Source: Bipolaris cookei (lineage: Eukaryota > Ascomycota > Dothideomycetes > Pleosporales > Pleosporaceae). From it: a stretch of DNA of 64,000 nucleotides. The stretch is taken from the NCBI GenBank assembly GCA_002286855.1, contig NRSV01000023.1:186001-250000 (forward strand), written 5' to 3'. The notes below the pieces were generated by a model, which had not been told where the DNA came from, ran no database searches, and was given only the letters and a program-made list of their open reading frames with translations. The position numbers and the translations under genes were made by a program. Shown piece by piece: positions 1 through 10,027 of the stretch (its first letter is position 1; every line of letters begins with the position of its first letter).

Positions 1-1650
1 TGTAGCCTACGGTGCGCATCGAGATGGTGCTGTCGAAAAGATTTATCGCTCGTGGCACGCTTGATGTCTACAACTACAATCGTCTTTTCGCATTGCTGCA
101 AATATTCTTCCGCAGCCGTAACATGATATATGTTAATGTCTTTCGCGCCCGGTACATCGGCCAAGCAGATTCCATCCTGTAGCAGGGGGCTGTCGACATA
201 GTACCTGATAATCTTCACAAACGGCCATGGCCCGGAAGAAAGAGGCCTCCTGTTGAAACGCACATTTGGTGCTTTCATTCTGTTGGGACATATATTAGAG
301 TCGAGCTGACGACACCAGTCTTACCTCGGTCATGCTACGGGCATACAAATGTCAGCAAGGGCATACATGTCTCAGCAAGGGAATACACGTTTCAGCAGCT
401 GTGGTCTTGACTGCTACTGCTGAGTATATAGCTACGTCGATAGCCCAGTAGCTAGTCGAATCAGTCAAGTCTTCTTCTTCCCGTTTTATGCAACTGCAGT
501 TATTTGACTCAATTAAGGCCTTTGTCGTGCCAACATATTCGGAAAGGGCAAAGTTGTTCGCGCATGTCGCTATGAGTGCTGAACTGTCCTTCTAAGACTT
601 GCTTCCAGACATAAAATCCTCGAGCGATTCAGGTGCGACATGGTGAGCAAATTGATGGTTCAAGCAATCCAGAGCAGCGTCTTTGCGTGCCCGATCGTCG
701 TCATCGACGTCTTCTTCATTTTCCATTATTCGCTGTTGGGTACTAAGCCATTGCTTGAACCAAGTAGTTACGAGGTTTTCTATCCAGTATTCGAGGCTGT
801 AAGGTTTTACCTCTGCTTAAACTGCACCAATATTAGTGGAGAGTTTCTTCTAGCGGAACTCCGTTATAACATTAGTGCAGGCACTGCCACTATTACCCTG
901 CATTGTTGTTAGTTAAACAAAGTTCTGTAACCTAGGATGTTTTCTTCTGAGAAAAGATCATCTGATACGCTAGATGCGAGACAGATGTAAACAGCTCAAG
1001 GAGTAACAGAGGACTATACTTACTTCTGGCGTCAGGTCATCTCCCAGCAAAGCATTCGTATTTGCAGACTTCCCAGATCCTGTATCTCCCGTTACTGTAA
1101 AGCAAATCTCTTCCTGGTAAGAAATGATGCAATTTTTGACAGCTTGTGAGTGGAGATAAGCAGCCTCTTCGCCATCAATACCTTGATTCGCAGCCGCTCC
1201 TAGAGAGTCTTTAAATACTCGCAATATATTCTGAGTATCCTGTTCTGACCGCTGAAATCCTGGATGTTAGATGAGTAGCTTTAGATAGCGCTGTTAAGTT
1301 AAGTCAAGCGGAAGTACTACTATATCTTTTTTCATCATCGCTATCATCTTCTTTGTCTTCACTATCAGTCGAAATTTCAGATGCTGGGAAGTACTAGTCT
1401 TTGATCTATTTTAGGTACGCACTGCTATAGTTATATACCCGGACGCTTGGCGGGCAGCACAGATCCTATAGTGCTAGAATTCTAGCTAGCAATCGCAGTT
1501 CTAGTGCTCGCCTCAATAGCTTTGAGTCTAGCAAGATTGGCTGTTGTGAGGTTTGTGACCATAGTTGCTTCTGGATCGTTTGGTACTAAGCGTTTAGGTT
1601 CGAATAGAGGACTGCGTACCGTCCGTCACGCATTACTACAGCTTGCTATC
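1..1650 (-). pseudogene. Decayed dynamin-like large GTPase (SLIP-GC type), runs off left edge
   Basis: Reading leftwards, three pieces line up with the fungal 'nuclear GTPase SLIP-GC' family of the dynamin superfamily. The P-loop GDTGSGKSANTNALLG lies near 1045-1100, a conserved ACTNVITEFR stretch near 850-885, and the G3 block GPWPFVKIIRYYVDSP...LADVPG near 130-235, followed by IVVVDIKRATSD. Likely introns are 898-1023 (GTAAGT...CTAAC...CAG) and 280-324 (GTAAGA...CAG). Further right an acidic piece (about 1320-1385) and a piece reading PLFEPKRLVPNDPEATM (about 1570-1615) look like the N-terminal part. In-frame stops sit at 592-594, 817-819 and 850-852, with another near the 20-bp repeats, and the frame does not carry cleanly across the 280-324 junction. 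Several stops could come from C-to-T changes. The gene is therefore dead. The family call is firm; exon limits upstream of 1224 are guesses. Confidence 0.75.
339..398. repeat. Three tandem 20-bp units inside the GTPase pseudogene
   Basis: The unit GGGCATACAWRTBTCAGCAA occurs three times in a row (339-358, 359-378, 379-398) with a few mismatches. It lies in what should be coding sequence next to the 280-324 intron. A 20-bp period shifts the reading frame, and one copy introduces a TGA, so the expansion itself probably helped break the gene. Confidence 0.7.
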
Positions 1651-1877
1651 ATCCTCTTCTATCATGACCACTAAAATTTGAGACAGTAGAAAGGTGAAAA
1701 AGAGTTTGTAGGGGAAAAGAATTGATAAGATTTCAGCGGTTATAAGTCGTTTTTAGGTCAGAGAGCAAGCCTCAGACCAGACGCCACTACAACAGCGAGG
1801 TGAGAGACCGGGGAGCCACGGTGTGAAGCTAATGGGCGTAGGTAGTGTACATGACTTCCATCGGCTCTCACCTGTCC

Positions 1878-1892
1878 CTTCAAGCTAGGGTA
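1878..1892. repeat. Left target-site duplication of LINE (15 bp)
   Basis: CTTCAAGCTAGGGTA is repeated exactly at 2544-2558. The two copies bracket the LINE fragment, and the bases outside them differ, as expected for a target-site duplication. Confidence 0.85.
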
Positions 1893-2543
1893 TTATTGTT
1901 ATTGTTCCATTAGAGTCTATGCAGCTCGAGGCTATGTAAGACTTTGGCCGAAGGCCGTTCTATGGGGTGATTATTTATAATTTGGGAGTTTGTGCTGTAT
2001 ATTGTGGCTGTGATGCTCTGGCCTTTATCTAGCTTAGCTATTGCTAGCTTTATAGATGCCTAGTGCTAAAGAGCAGTTTGATAAACAGGAAGAGATGTAG
2101 AGCAGCAGTGCTGCCTTCCAGTGGGCTCTTTACAGGTCAAGGAAACACTAAATTAATGAAAATGAAATGATTTTTGTTTTTTGCTAGTTTTGTTGCTGTT
2201 TTTGTTATTTTATTTTAGTCTTGTTCTTAGCCTAGGTGCCACCTTCTTGCCCCTACTCCAATGCTAGTAATGAAAGCTAGTGTAACTTCTATGCCAGATG
2301 AGGTGTGGAGGAGAATTGGCATGTTGAGCGTTTTCTGGATGAGAGTTGCTTTTAGCTTGTTCCTTTCTGTGTTATAGTAGCTGCAGAACAAGAGGATATG
2401 CTCTGGTGTTTGCGGTCTCCCGCAGTTGCAGAGGTTCGACTCCCTCTTCTTTACTCTCTCTAGGTAGGCGTTGAAGTATCTGTGGCCTAGTTTGAGTGAG
2501 AAGAAGGTGCTCGATGTTTCTCTTTTCGTGCCTCTTGGGATAG
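1893..2543 (-). mobile_element. 5'-truncated non-LTR retrotransposon (Tad1/I-like LINE), 3' end only
   Basis: The minus strand from 2542 to 2227 stays open and encodes the C-terminal tail of a LINE polyprotein. It reads IPRGTKRETSSTFFSLKLGH at the right end, then a CxC..H..C knuckle (SNLCNCGRPQTPEHILLFC), and stops at 2227-2229. About 330 bp of 3' untranslated sequence follow, ending in a TAA/CAA-rich tail (AACAATAACAATAA on the minus strand) directly against the duplicated target site. The element begins abruptly at 2543, so it is truncated at its 5' end, as usual for target-primed insertion. Reverse transcriptase and endonuclease domains are absent. The family is recognised from the C-terminal knuckle and RNase-H-proximal style of sequence; the exact clade is an inference. 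Confidence 0.82.
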
Positions 2544-2558
2544 CTTCAAGCTAGGGTA
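2544..2558. repeat. Right target-site duplication of LINE (15 bp)
   Basis: Exact copy of 1878-1892. It marks the truncated 5' end of the LINE insertion. Confidence 0.85.
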
Positions 2559-3059
2559 CGTAAAGGTGCAATCAGCCCAAGGTGATTGAATATGGCCAGA
2601 CTAGCAGAAATTGTGACCATTTCTATGCCCTTCGTCTTCAACATCATTTCGCTGTCGGTAGGAATGCCTGAGTCAATGATAGGTATGACACCGGGGTGGC
2701 GACTGTCAGGAAAAGATTGTTAACGTGCTTACTTTCCCGAACCGAGAGAAGCACTGCTTATGTCAGTGGTAAAAGCCATGCGACTGTGACGATCAGGCAT
2801 TACTAGGCCCTACCAGCAATCACTATTTTCGGAACAACTGGAAATACTACGGGAATAATAGACAATCGAATACGAAGCATGATCAAGGCCAAGATGCGGG
2901 GTCCCCACATGGCGTACTCGCAGCTAGTGAGCAGGTTGATTTGCGCGTATACGCCTTGAAAATACATAAGTTTCGGGCTCCTGCGTGTCAAGTCAGAGTT
3001 TCCTACCGCTCTACTTGGCCGCCGGGCGTCTTTGGTCCGCAATTCAGGGCGGAGGATCG
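2559..3059 (-). other. Gene-poor stretch with a possible coding fragment on the minus strand
   Basis: No gene is recognised. On the minus strand an ATG near 2780 opens MAFTTDISSASLGSG. A plausible small intron follows (GTAAGC...CTGACAG, about 2700-2730), then a 50-60 residue stretch beginning RHPGVIPIIDSGIPTDSEMM that reaches the site where the LINE inserted and then meets a stop. It could be a gene fragment cut by the LINE or a chance reading. Product unknown. Confidence 0.25.
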
Positions 3060-5266
3060 TGGGGCGTTAAAGCGAGGGATCAAAAGGGCAAGAACGCGGC
3101 ATGGGTCAGTGCTGCACAGAACCAGTAGAAACGACTACAACGTACTGACTTGGTTTCCAGATGTTTGAACTGCAAGTTCAGGAGGCGCAAGTGTGATGAA
3201 GTGAAGCCGACATGCTCGCGTTGTGCTGCTAAGAACGACAAATGTGAATGGGCTTCTCGCCTCACATTCCGAGCCGAGAACGCGTTAACAGTTCATCCAA
3301 CATTATTGCACCAGCCCCCGGGATTTCCGCCTAAGCGTTTCAGGATTAAAGATGTCACTACAGAAGTCATGTGGTACTACCAGTGCGACAAGCCAGGAGA
3401 TGGGCCCGACGCTTGCGATCAGTCTGATAACCAGCGGGTTAGTGTTTATAGCGATCCCTCGCCTACTACGATCGATGACTGGAGCGTTTTATTTCAGAAT
3501 TACTCATGCTGGCGGACAAACACATCTTATACAAACGCTGAGGATAACCCGAGTCAGGCTCGACACCAAGGATACGTACCCATACCTGCTGCTGCAGATA
3601 CAGAGTTGACATGGAACAGTCCGAGAATTGCCGCACACCCAGACGACACCATCTTTCTTCCGGGATCTACACACCTCGACGCTCATGCCACATTCAGAAG
3701 TCATCTGGAAAAAAAGGCACAATCCAATGATCCTGCCTCAGAAGCCTCGCCGGACTCTTCAAGGGACACTCACATATGGTCTGTAGACACCGATTTCGAT
3801 ACAGTGGCGAAAAGACGCACCACGCAACTCCCATTTGACCGTGTCATTGGCGGGAGAACAAGTCCTACTCGATCATCAATCTTCCAGCTATCAGCCGAGG
3901 AAGAATTTGAGTTGTGGAAGAATTGGCTTGATAAGATAGCGCCTTGGATTGACAAGTTCGATAATGAACGCCACTTTCAGCACTAACTTCCTATTATTGG
4001 CACGTTCACAAGAACATCCGAAGTACTCGATACTAGCAATATCAGCGCGACAACTTGAGGTCAAGAACCGTAGCATACACACCGAGCGCAGCCTAGCTTT
4101 GTACTAAACAGCCATTCAACTTGTCCTGCCGCATGTAAGGGGCTGCGCTCCGGGGAGCAATCGCGAGGTATACAAGAGGTTCTATTCGATAGAGAGCTAA
4201 ACTTCCAAGCTACGTAGCGATCTATATACAAGCTGGTTGCCCGAGTAACAATCGGGCCGATAGAATCCGGGTGCTCGAGGCAGCACCTAGAATCTTCTGC
4301 TGGTGTTTGAACGTCGTTCGGTTGGTACACGAAGATTCCGTGAGTAGACCGAGATTCCATCGAGGAGCTATCCAAAGGGCGTTGAGCCCGTTACACCGCA
4401 TCTACATACACGCAGCACGGCAGTGATAGCAACATGCGTGGTATTATACGTGCTATATATGCAAAGCAGTTCGTCCAAGGCATGGCATCAGAATTTGGAT
4501 GGCTGTGCACATTTGATTGAAGCAGTTGGAATCAATGGCTTCTCTTGTGGCCTTGAACGAGCCCTGTTCTGGTGCTTCGTCCGTATGGATGTATGTGGTG
4601 GACTTGTTGTATCATCCAAAACGCTCATACCCGTTAAGCGCTGGGCCTTGGGCATGAGTCTTGATGCTGATGTGCATCTCTTTTGGGCGAAAAAGGATAC
4701 AACATTCACGCATGTGAAGTGGTATACTTGTGTGCACAAATACTCAACTTGCTCTCCTTCCACCCAAACTTGGCCGGGCGCGCTGGTGTCTCACTCGATA
4801 CATTAGAAATTTGAGATGAAGCTTACATGGCTCGGTAGATGAGGCTTTGAGACCATGTTTCTGCATGGCATGCTACGCGTCCGGCAGAGATGCTCCCCAT
4901 AACATCTCTCACAAACCCTACATGGCCATTTCCCAAGATCCTGTTTAGCAACCCTGCCGCCATTTCGGGAACCAACTTTACCATACAACACGCCTTCTGA
5001 TGCTTAAGCACAAACCTGCGGGGGTCACTATCACGCCTAAGCCGAACTCTATTTTCTAGCATGCGCGTCAGATCTGCGGGATATCAATGAGCAATGACCA
5101 CCATGGTGCGTGGACCAATGCAATATAATCTCTGTGGATCGCGGGCCAATGGACAAGTCACGAGAGCGAGCACAAGGCTATCTTGGAGCTGCTGAAAAAG
5201 ATTGAAGTATAGTCGAGGTGGAGTACAAAGTGGTGGGCAGAAGACTTGAGAGAGTTCTGGGGTTAG
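3060..5266 (+). pseudogene. Broken Zn2Cys6 fungal transcription factor
   Basis: The first exon ends at 3104 and joins 3161 across an intron at 3105-3160 (GTCAGT...CTGAC...CAG). This gives a classic zinc cluster, RTRHGCLNCKFRRRKCDE, followed by PTCSRCAAKNDKCEW. A long Ser/Asp/Thr-rich linker then leads to the middle domain start (WLDKIAPWIDKFDNERHFQH). A one-base insertion at about 3984 creates TAA, and the family sequence resumes one frame over (FLLLARSQEHPKYSILAISA) until a TAA at 4105-4107. It resumes again after the MITE at 4134-4395 (STAVIATCVVLYVLYMQ, then HLIEAVGINGFSCGLERALF). Beyond 4806 it continues with frameshifts and stops: PFPKILFSNPAAISG, LYHTTRLLMLK, SHESEHKAILELLKKIE, WAEDLREFWG. 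No in-frame ATG is seen upstream of the cluster. It belongs to the Fungal_trans_2 class; its target genes are unknown. Confidence 0.8.
4134..4395. mobile_element. 262-bp MITE-like insertion in the TF pseudogene
   Basis: The ends are inverted: TGTAAGGGGCT at 4134-4144 and AGCCCGTTACA at 4385-4395, a one-mismatch 11-bp terminal inverted repeat. The flanking CCGCA is duplicated (4129-4133 and 4396-4400). Removing the insert plus one CCGCA (267 bp, 89 codons) rejoins the transcription-factor reading frame exactly. There is no coding capacity inside. The superfamily is uncertain: a 5-bp duplication is not diagnostic. Confidence 0.6.
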
Positions 5267-5876
5267 CAGAGCACCGTCGTTGTCTTTACTTTTGCATGTG
5301 ACTTGTCCCCTTATGCAGTGGGTATGATGTTAATTGATACGATTCAATATGAGTCTGTGTGTGTTTATGTAGTCTCTTGTTGGAACGCGTAACTACCAGC
5401 GAAGATGTGGTGTTGTAATAGTGTTAATGGCAGAGACAGACGCGTCGCTATGAGCGATAGCAATGACGGCACCAGTGCACGGACGATCTCGGAGGTAACA
5501 GCGGCGATGCTGACTATCGCTTGCTGCTCCATCACAACCGTCGCCGCTGGAGACACGTAGAAAGCGGTCGAAGTCGATTCCAATCCGAGTCTTCTCGTCC
5601 TACCACTTGCATCCTTTCTTCGCCTGCATCCTCGCTGTCACGCATGGGTTGTACTACCCGATCAACACCACGCATTGTTGCCTACGCTTTCCTTGTCGGC
5701 TTTCCCGTTTAGCACTGTACACTCACCCATAAATCCACGACTAATCGTACACTCTTCCCACAGCCTGTTTGCTACTTTCTGCCATTGCACACTGCCTGGA
5801 AGCGGATTCAACAGCACACGCTCTTCATTCACCGATTACATTCACCCTCCTAGACCCATTTGGGCGCCCCGCCACC
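5267..5876. other. Upstream region of the HECT ligase gene
   Basis: No gene is seen. This probably holds the promoter and 5' leader of the rightward HECT gene. The sequence just before its start is C-rich and includes GCCACC immediately upstream of the ATG at 5877. Confidence 0.5.
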
Positions 5877-8800
5877 ATGTTCACGAGCTTCACGGGAAAC
5901 CCGCGTCGAGCGCGACAGGTCAATCTCAGTGGAAAGAAGACCAATCCCTTTGGCCCCCCCGGCTCCGGCGCCGGATCACAGGCCGCCCTCGACCGAGCAC
6001 AGCAAGACCGAGCACAACGGCAACGGGAACGAGATACATTAAATGCCGCCAAGCGAATACAGAGGGTGTGGCGGGGTTATTCAACCAGGCGGAAAGTGGC
6101 TGACCAAGTACGGAGTGAATGGGACAGAATAGAGGCTTCCAATGGCCTCTCACAACAGGAAGCGTATGCCTCGGAAGACGAGGCTCTTGCTCAATTACAG
6201 CGGCTACTTCGTTTTGCCTCCACCCGCAGCGAGGATGACCTGAAACGGATACAACATTATGCAGCAAGGCAGATGGAAACAGTGCAGTCCTTGGGCCTGA
6301 AACCAAGCGGGCCATGGCCGTCGGCATATTCAAGACTACAACGGATATCTTTAGTTGCCATAGAACGCCAGCTCAGGCCTTCATCGACACAATGGAGTCA
6401 GATCGGGATATCTCTTACCACCCTACAGTTTTTAGCCGAACAGATACCTGCCGAGACATCCCGGGACGCCCAGAACTATTACCGCACCCTCGCACAAATC
6501 GTATCTAGACTCTCCCCCGAACTTGAGTCGTCCGACAATGAGTTAAACCTAGTCAACGTCGTGCTGAAAACCCTGGTCGCGCCATTGAAGGTTACTGGAT
6601 ATACTTTGGATGCCTACGAAGCGCTTGGAGTGCACTTCCTGACACTCCCGTTGCTTAGTTCAGACTCAACATCGCCGCCTATACAGAAGCTTCGGGATTC
6701 GCTCGCCGACTCGATAAACTATAAGCTACTTGCGAATGCGCTGGCTACTCTAGCTAAACGATCTGGACTACAAAACAGGCCGGAATTACAGAGTACACTG
6801 AGTCGGCTCCGCTTACTGGGAACCTTCATCTATTTTCACCGCTATGCTCACAATTTTGATACCCCAGAGGCGTACGCTGTACACAAAGACTTTGTATCTG
6901 TTGTATCCGTTCTTCTGAACTCGTTACCCGTCAATATAGTTGATGAAGACCAGCCCATCGCAGAGGTTATCGAAGATGATGCCGTCAATTCGGATTCAGG
7001 TGCAGTGACTGAGTTTCTCAAACAGCAGGTTGAATCTCTGGTGCATCAGGAAGGAATTGGGAGTCTCTTGGCTGGCTCATCACAATCCCTTGATACTTCC
7101 GAAGACGAAAAGGTTGATGAAGCGCGGCAGCTTGCCAACTACGCGCTTGCACTGCTGCGCTTCTTTCCACGAAGAGGTGACGAGATACGCATGTGGCTTT
7201 ACATTGGCCCATCAGAGTCGTCTGGGAAGAGCACACGGAAGTTACCAGCTATCCAGTACTTCTGGGAGGCATCGAGAAGGTCATCAGTCTTTTCCACAAT
7301 CTTCAAAGACTCACGGGCAGCCATTGGTCTACTGAAGTCAAAGCCATCCGACACTAACAGCTCAGATCGCCCGGGCACATCCGGGCTAACACAGCACGGG
7401 TTCTGGCAGCCAGCGCAACAGCAAGTGAATCGGGATGCTGCTATTACGGATGAGTGGCGGGTCATACTAGTATTTCTAGAACTTTACACGTTTGTGCTCA
7501 AAGTTACAGATGACGAAGAGTTCTTCAGTACCGGGCAACAAGACGCCTATTCCGGGCAAGTCCGTGATAATGGGTTACCTTTGACTGAAGTAAAGGACCT
7601 CACGACATTCTTAAAGAATCTAGGTTTCACACTTTACTTTAATGCAGTAGAAATCACCACATCAGAAGACAGTAGCGAAAGCAGCAGCACGGGCTTCAAT
7701 TACTTCAACCCAAAAGCAATCGAAAATCAAAGCCAGAAAGAACAAGTCGAACCATCTATAGGCGGAGTTGCTGGATTGAGGATCGATTATGTTAAAGGGC
7801 TGGTCACAGGTCTCCTTCGCATGGTCTATGAGCGTGACTCGCGACGCAAGTTCTTACCGTCAGACCACTGGTTAATGACTTCACGGTTCGATATGACTGG
7901 CTTCATTCCAGCTGTAGTCGAGGAGGAGGAGTCACGGCACAAGATCCAAGAAGAAGACGGAGATGATCTGGATGATCAAGAAGAAGAATTCGACGATACA
8001 CCACAGCTTATTGGGACGAGTCGGACCCAGCAACAACGACGACTGGAGAAATTACAGCGACAGCAACGCAAGGCTTCAAGAAGAAGGTACCTCCAGGCTG
8101 TGGCTCCTCGTTTGGAAATACTGCAGAACATGCCATTCTTCATACCATTCACTACCAGGGTGCAAATCTTCCGAGAATTTGTACACCTAGACATGACCAA
8201 GCGAAGAGGCGGTTCTGATCCTGAGCTCTGGCGCTTCAGACTGATGCAGCAACCCAATGCCCGTGGTCAATTCGAAAGACACTCTGCCAGGATCAGGAGA
8301 GAGAACGAGTTCGATGATGCATTCGACCAGTTTTATGACTTGGGACAGGGCTTGAAGGAACCAATTCAAATCACCTTCTTGGATCAGTTCGGTGCACAGG
8401 AGGCCGGTATCGATGGTGGTGGTGTCACTAAAGAGTTTCTGACAAGCGTCACCAACCGAGCCTTTATGCCTACAGACTATATCGACATGTTTGTCGAGAA
8501 CGACCAACATCTCCTCTATCCTAATCCTGCGGCACTCGAAGAACACAAGGAAGTTCTGCGGCAAGCGGGCATACGTGAAGGATCACAAGAGTATCGTGCA
8601 CAAATCACCGAGTTGCTTCAACGCTATGAGTTCTTGGGTCGCATCATCGGTAAATGCATGTACGAGGGCATCTTGATTGACGTCAACTTTGCACCCTTCT
8701 TCCTACGCAAATGGGCTCTGACAGGTGGCATCGGCTCCGCACCCAACGAATCAGGCTATCGACCAACGCTCAACGACCTTCGCGACCTGGACGAAGAGCT

Positions 8801-9497
8801 ATACCAAGGCTTGCACAAGCTTAAAACTTATCCTGGCGACGTGGAGAATTTTTCACTCAACTTCACAGTCACAGACACCATTGTCGTCGACCACACCACC
8901 ACACCCAAGAAGACCAAAGCTATCACCAAGGACCTCAAACCCGACGGCTCCAATACACCCGTCACGAACCAAAACCGCCTCGTCTACATCAGCTACATGG
9001 CACGCCACCGCCTGCAAAACCAACCCTACGCCCAAACCGCCGCCTTCCTCCGCGGCCTCAGTACAATGATCCAACCCTCCTGGCTCTCCATGTTCAACCA
9101 GTCCGAACTGCAAACCCTCATCTCAGGCACCCGCACCTCCATCGACGTCGAAGACCTCCGCCGCAACACCATTTACGGGGGCACATACGTCATCGGCGAC
9201 GATGGCCTCGAGCACCCGACCATCCAGCTCCTCTGGAAAGTCATGAAAGAAATGTCCGATGACGAGCGCCGTGCTGTCCTCAAATTCGTCACGAGCACCC
9301 CTCGCGCCCCGCTGCTGGGTTTTGCAACGCTGAATCCCCGCTTTAGCATTCGTGATGCGGGGAGTGATCAGGAGAGATTGCCTAGCACGAGTACGTGTGT
9401 GAATTTGCTCAAGTTGCCCATGTATCGCGATGAGGCAACGCTCAAAGAGAAGTTGCTGTATAGTGTTTTTTCGGGCGCAGGCTTTGATTTGAGTTAG
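5877..9497 (+). CDS. HUL5: HECT-type E3 ubiquitin ligase, Hul5/UBE3C family
   Basis: A single exon encodes 1206 residues. The ATG at 5877 was chosen because it has a GCCACC context and gives the family's typical N-terminus (MFTSFTG..RRARQVNLSG); an in-frame codon at 5769 would add 36 poorly fitting residues. An IQ motif (AAKRIQRVWRGYSTRRK) lies at about residues 58-75, a long helical middle follows, and an acidic segment with an Arg/Gln-rich stretch sits near 720-775. The C-terminal HECT domain starts near 870, with the block FGAQEAGIDGGGVTKEF and the catalytic Cys in LPSTSTCVNLLKLP (about residue 1174, 33 residues from the end). Family members extend ubiquitin chains on proteasome-bound and misfolded proteins. 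Length agrees with filamentous-fungal homologues. No frame damage is seen. Confidence 0.93.
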   Translation: MFTSFTGNPRRARQVNLSGKKTNPFGPPGSGAGSQAALDRAQQDRAQRQRERDTLNAAKRIQRVWRGYSTRRKVADQVRSEWDRIEASNGLSQQEAYASEDEALAQLQRLLRFASTRSEDDLKRIQHYAARQMETVQSLGLKPSGPWPSAYSRLQRISLVAIERQLRPSSTQWSQIGISLTTLQFLAEQIPAETSRDAQNYYRTLAQIVSRLSPELESSDNELNLVNVVLKTLVAPLKVTGYTLDAYEALGVHFLTLPLLSSDSTSPPIQKLRDSLADSINYKLLANALATLAKRSGLQNRPELQSTLSRLRLLGTFIYFHRYAHNFDTPEAYAVHKDFVSVVSVLLNSLPVNIVDEDQPIAEVIEDDAVNSDSGAVTEFLKQQVESLVHQEGIGSLLAGSSQSLDTSEDEKVDEARQLANYALALLRFFPRRGDEIRMWLYIGPSESSGKSTRKLPAIQYFWEASRRSSVFSTIFKDSRAAIGLLKSKPSDTNSSDRPGTSGLTQHGFWQPAQQQVNRDAAITDEWRVILVFLELYTFVLKVTDDEEFFSTGQQDAYSGQVRDNGLPLTEVKDLTTFLKNLGFTLYFNAVEITTSEDSSESSSTGFNYFNPKAIENQSQKEQVEPSIGGVAGLRIDYVKGLVTGLLRMVYERDSRRKFLPSDHWLMTSRFDMTGFIPAVVEEEESRHKIQEEDGDDLDDQEEEFDDTPQLIGTSRTQQQRRLEKLQRQQRKASRRRYLQAVAPRLEILQNMPFFIPFTTRVQIFREFVHLDMTKRRGGSDPELWRFRLMQQPNARGQFERHSARIRRENEFDDAFDQFYDLGQGLKEPIQITFLDQFGAQEAGIDGGGVTKEFLTSVTNRAFMPTDYIDMFVENDQHLLYPNPAALEEHKEVLRQAGIREGSQEYRAQITELLQRYEFLGRIIGKCMYEGILIDVNFAPFFLRKWALTGGIGSAPNESGYRPTLNDLRDLDEELYQGLHKLKTYPGDVENFSLNFTVTDTIVVDHTTTPKKTKAITKDLKPDGSNTPVTNQNRLVYISYMARHRLQNQPYAQTAAFLRGLSTMIQPSWLSMFNQSELQTLISGTRTSIDVEDLRRNTIYGGTYVIGDDGLEHPTIQLLWKVMKEMSDDERRAVLKFVTSTPRAPLLGFATLNPRFSIRDAGSDQERLPSTSTCVNLLKLPMYRDEATLKEKLLYSVFSGAGFDLS

Positions 9498-10027
9498 GCA
9501 ATGAGTCGGTTTTCTTGGTTTTGCAAATGGGCTTTTAAGGGGCAAAGTTCGAGTAGGTTTGGAGAGTTGGGCGCGGTGGAATGACCAAGAGATTGATTGC
9601 TCTTAGGGTTTCGCAAATAGCATGCATGGAAGTCGCCGTGCAAAGTAGATGTAGACATTCTTTTCTTTCAACTGAAATAGAGACGACTATTTCCACTGTC
9701 TACGTAGTTTCGTTGGAACTTACCGTGTTGTACCGCACATACAAGTGCGCATTTCACGTACAATGTGCAACGAGATAAAGCGAGGTAACTGTTTTCAGAC
9801 ACAAGACAACTGACACATATGTGAGTCTGATGAAGCAAAAAAAATGCAGGTTTGGGTATAGTTTGCTGCTGGTAACACAGCTGGGCGACAATATGGCGGT
9901 TTCACAGGGGATATAATACCCCACTCCCCCTATCTACCATCTCCACAATACGGAAGGTAGCTACAGGAGCGCAAGGTAGTCATCGTCTAACAACGACATG
10001 TTCTACACGACACGCACCTAGTGTCGC
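9498..10027. other. Convergent 3' region, no gene
   Basis: Lies between the stop codons of the HECT gene (+) and the 2EXR/F-box-like gene (-). Only short readings with no recognisable protein are present, so it most likely holds two 3' untranslated regions. Confidence 0.5.

Noticed and set aside
3352..3609. 85-codon plus-strand reading inside the Zn2Cys6 pseudogene
   Set aside because: Out of frame with the recognisable protein at the same place.
9498..10027. Short readings between the HECT and 2EXR-like genes as a small gene
   Set aside because: Under 70 codons, no splice sites or similarity; position fits 3' untranslated regions.
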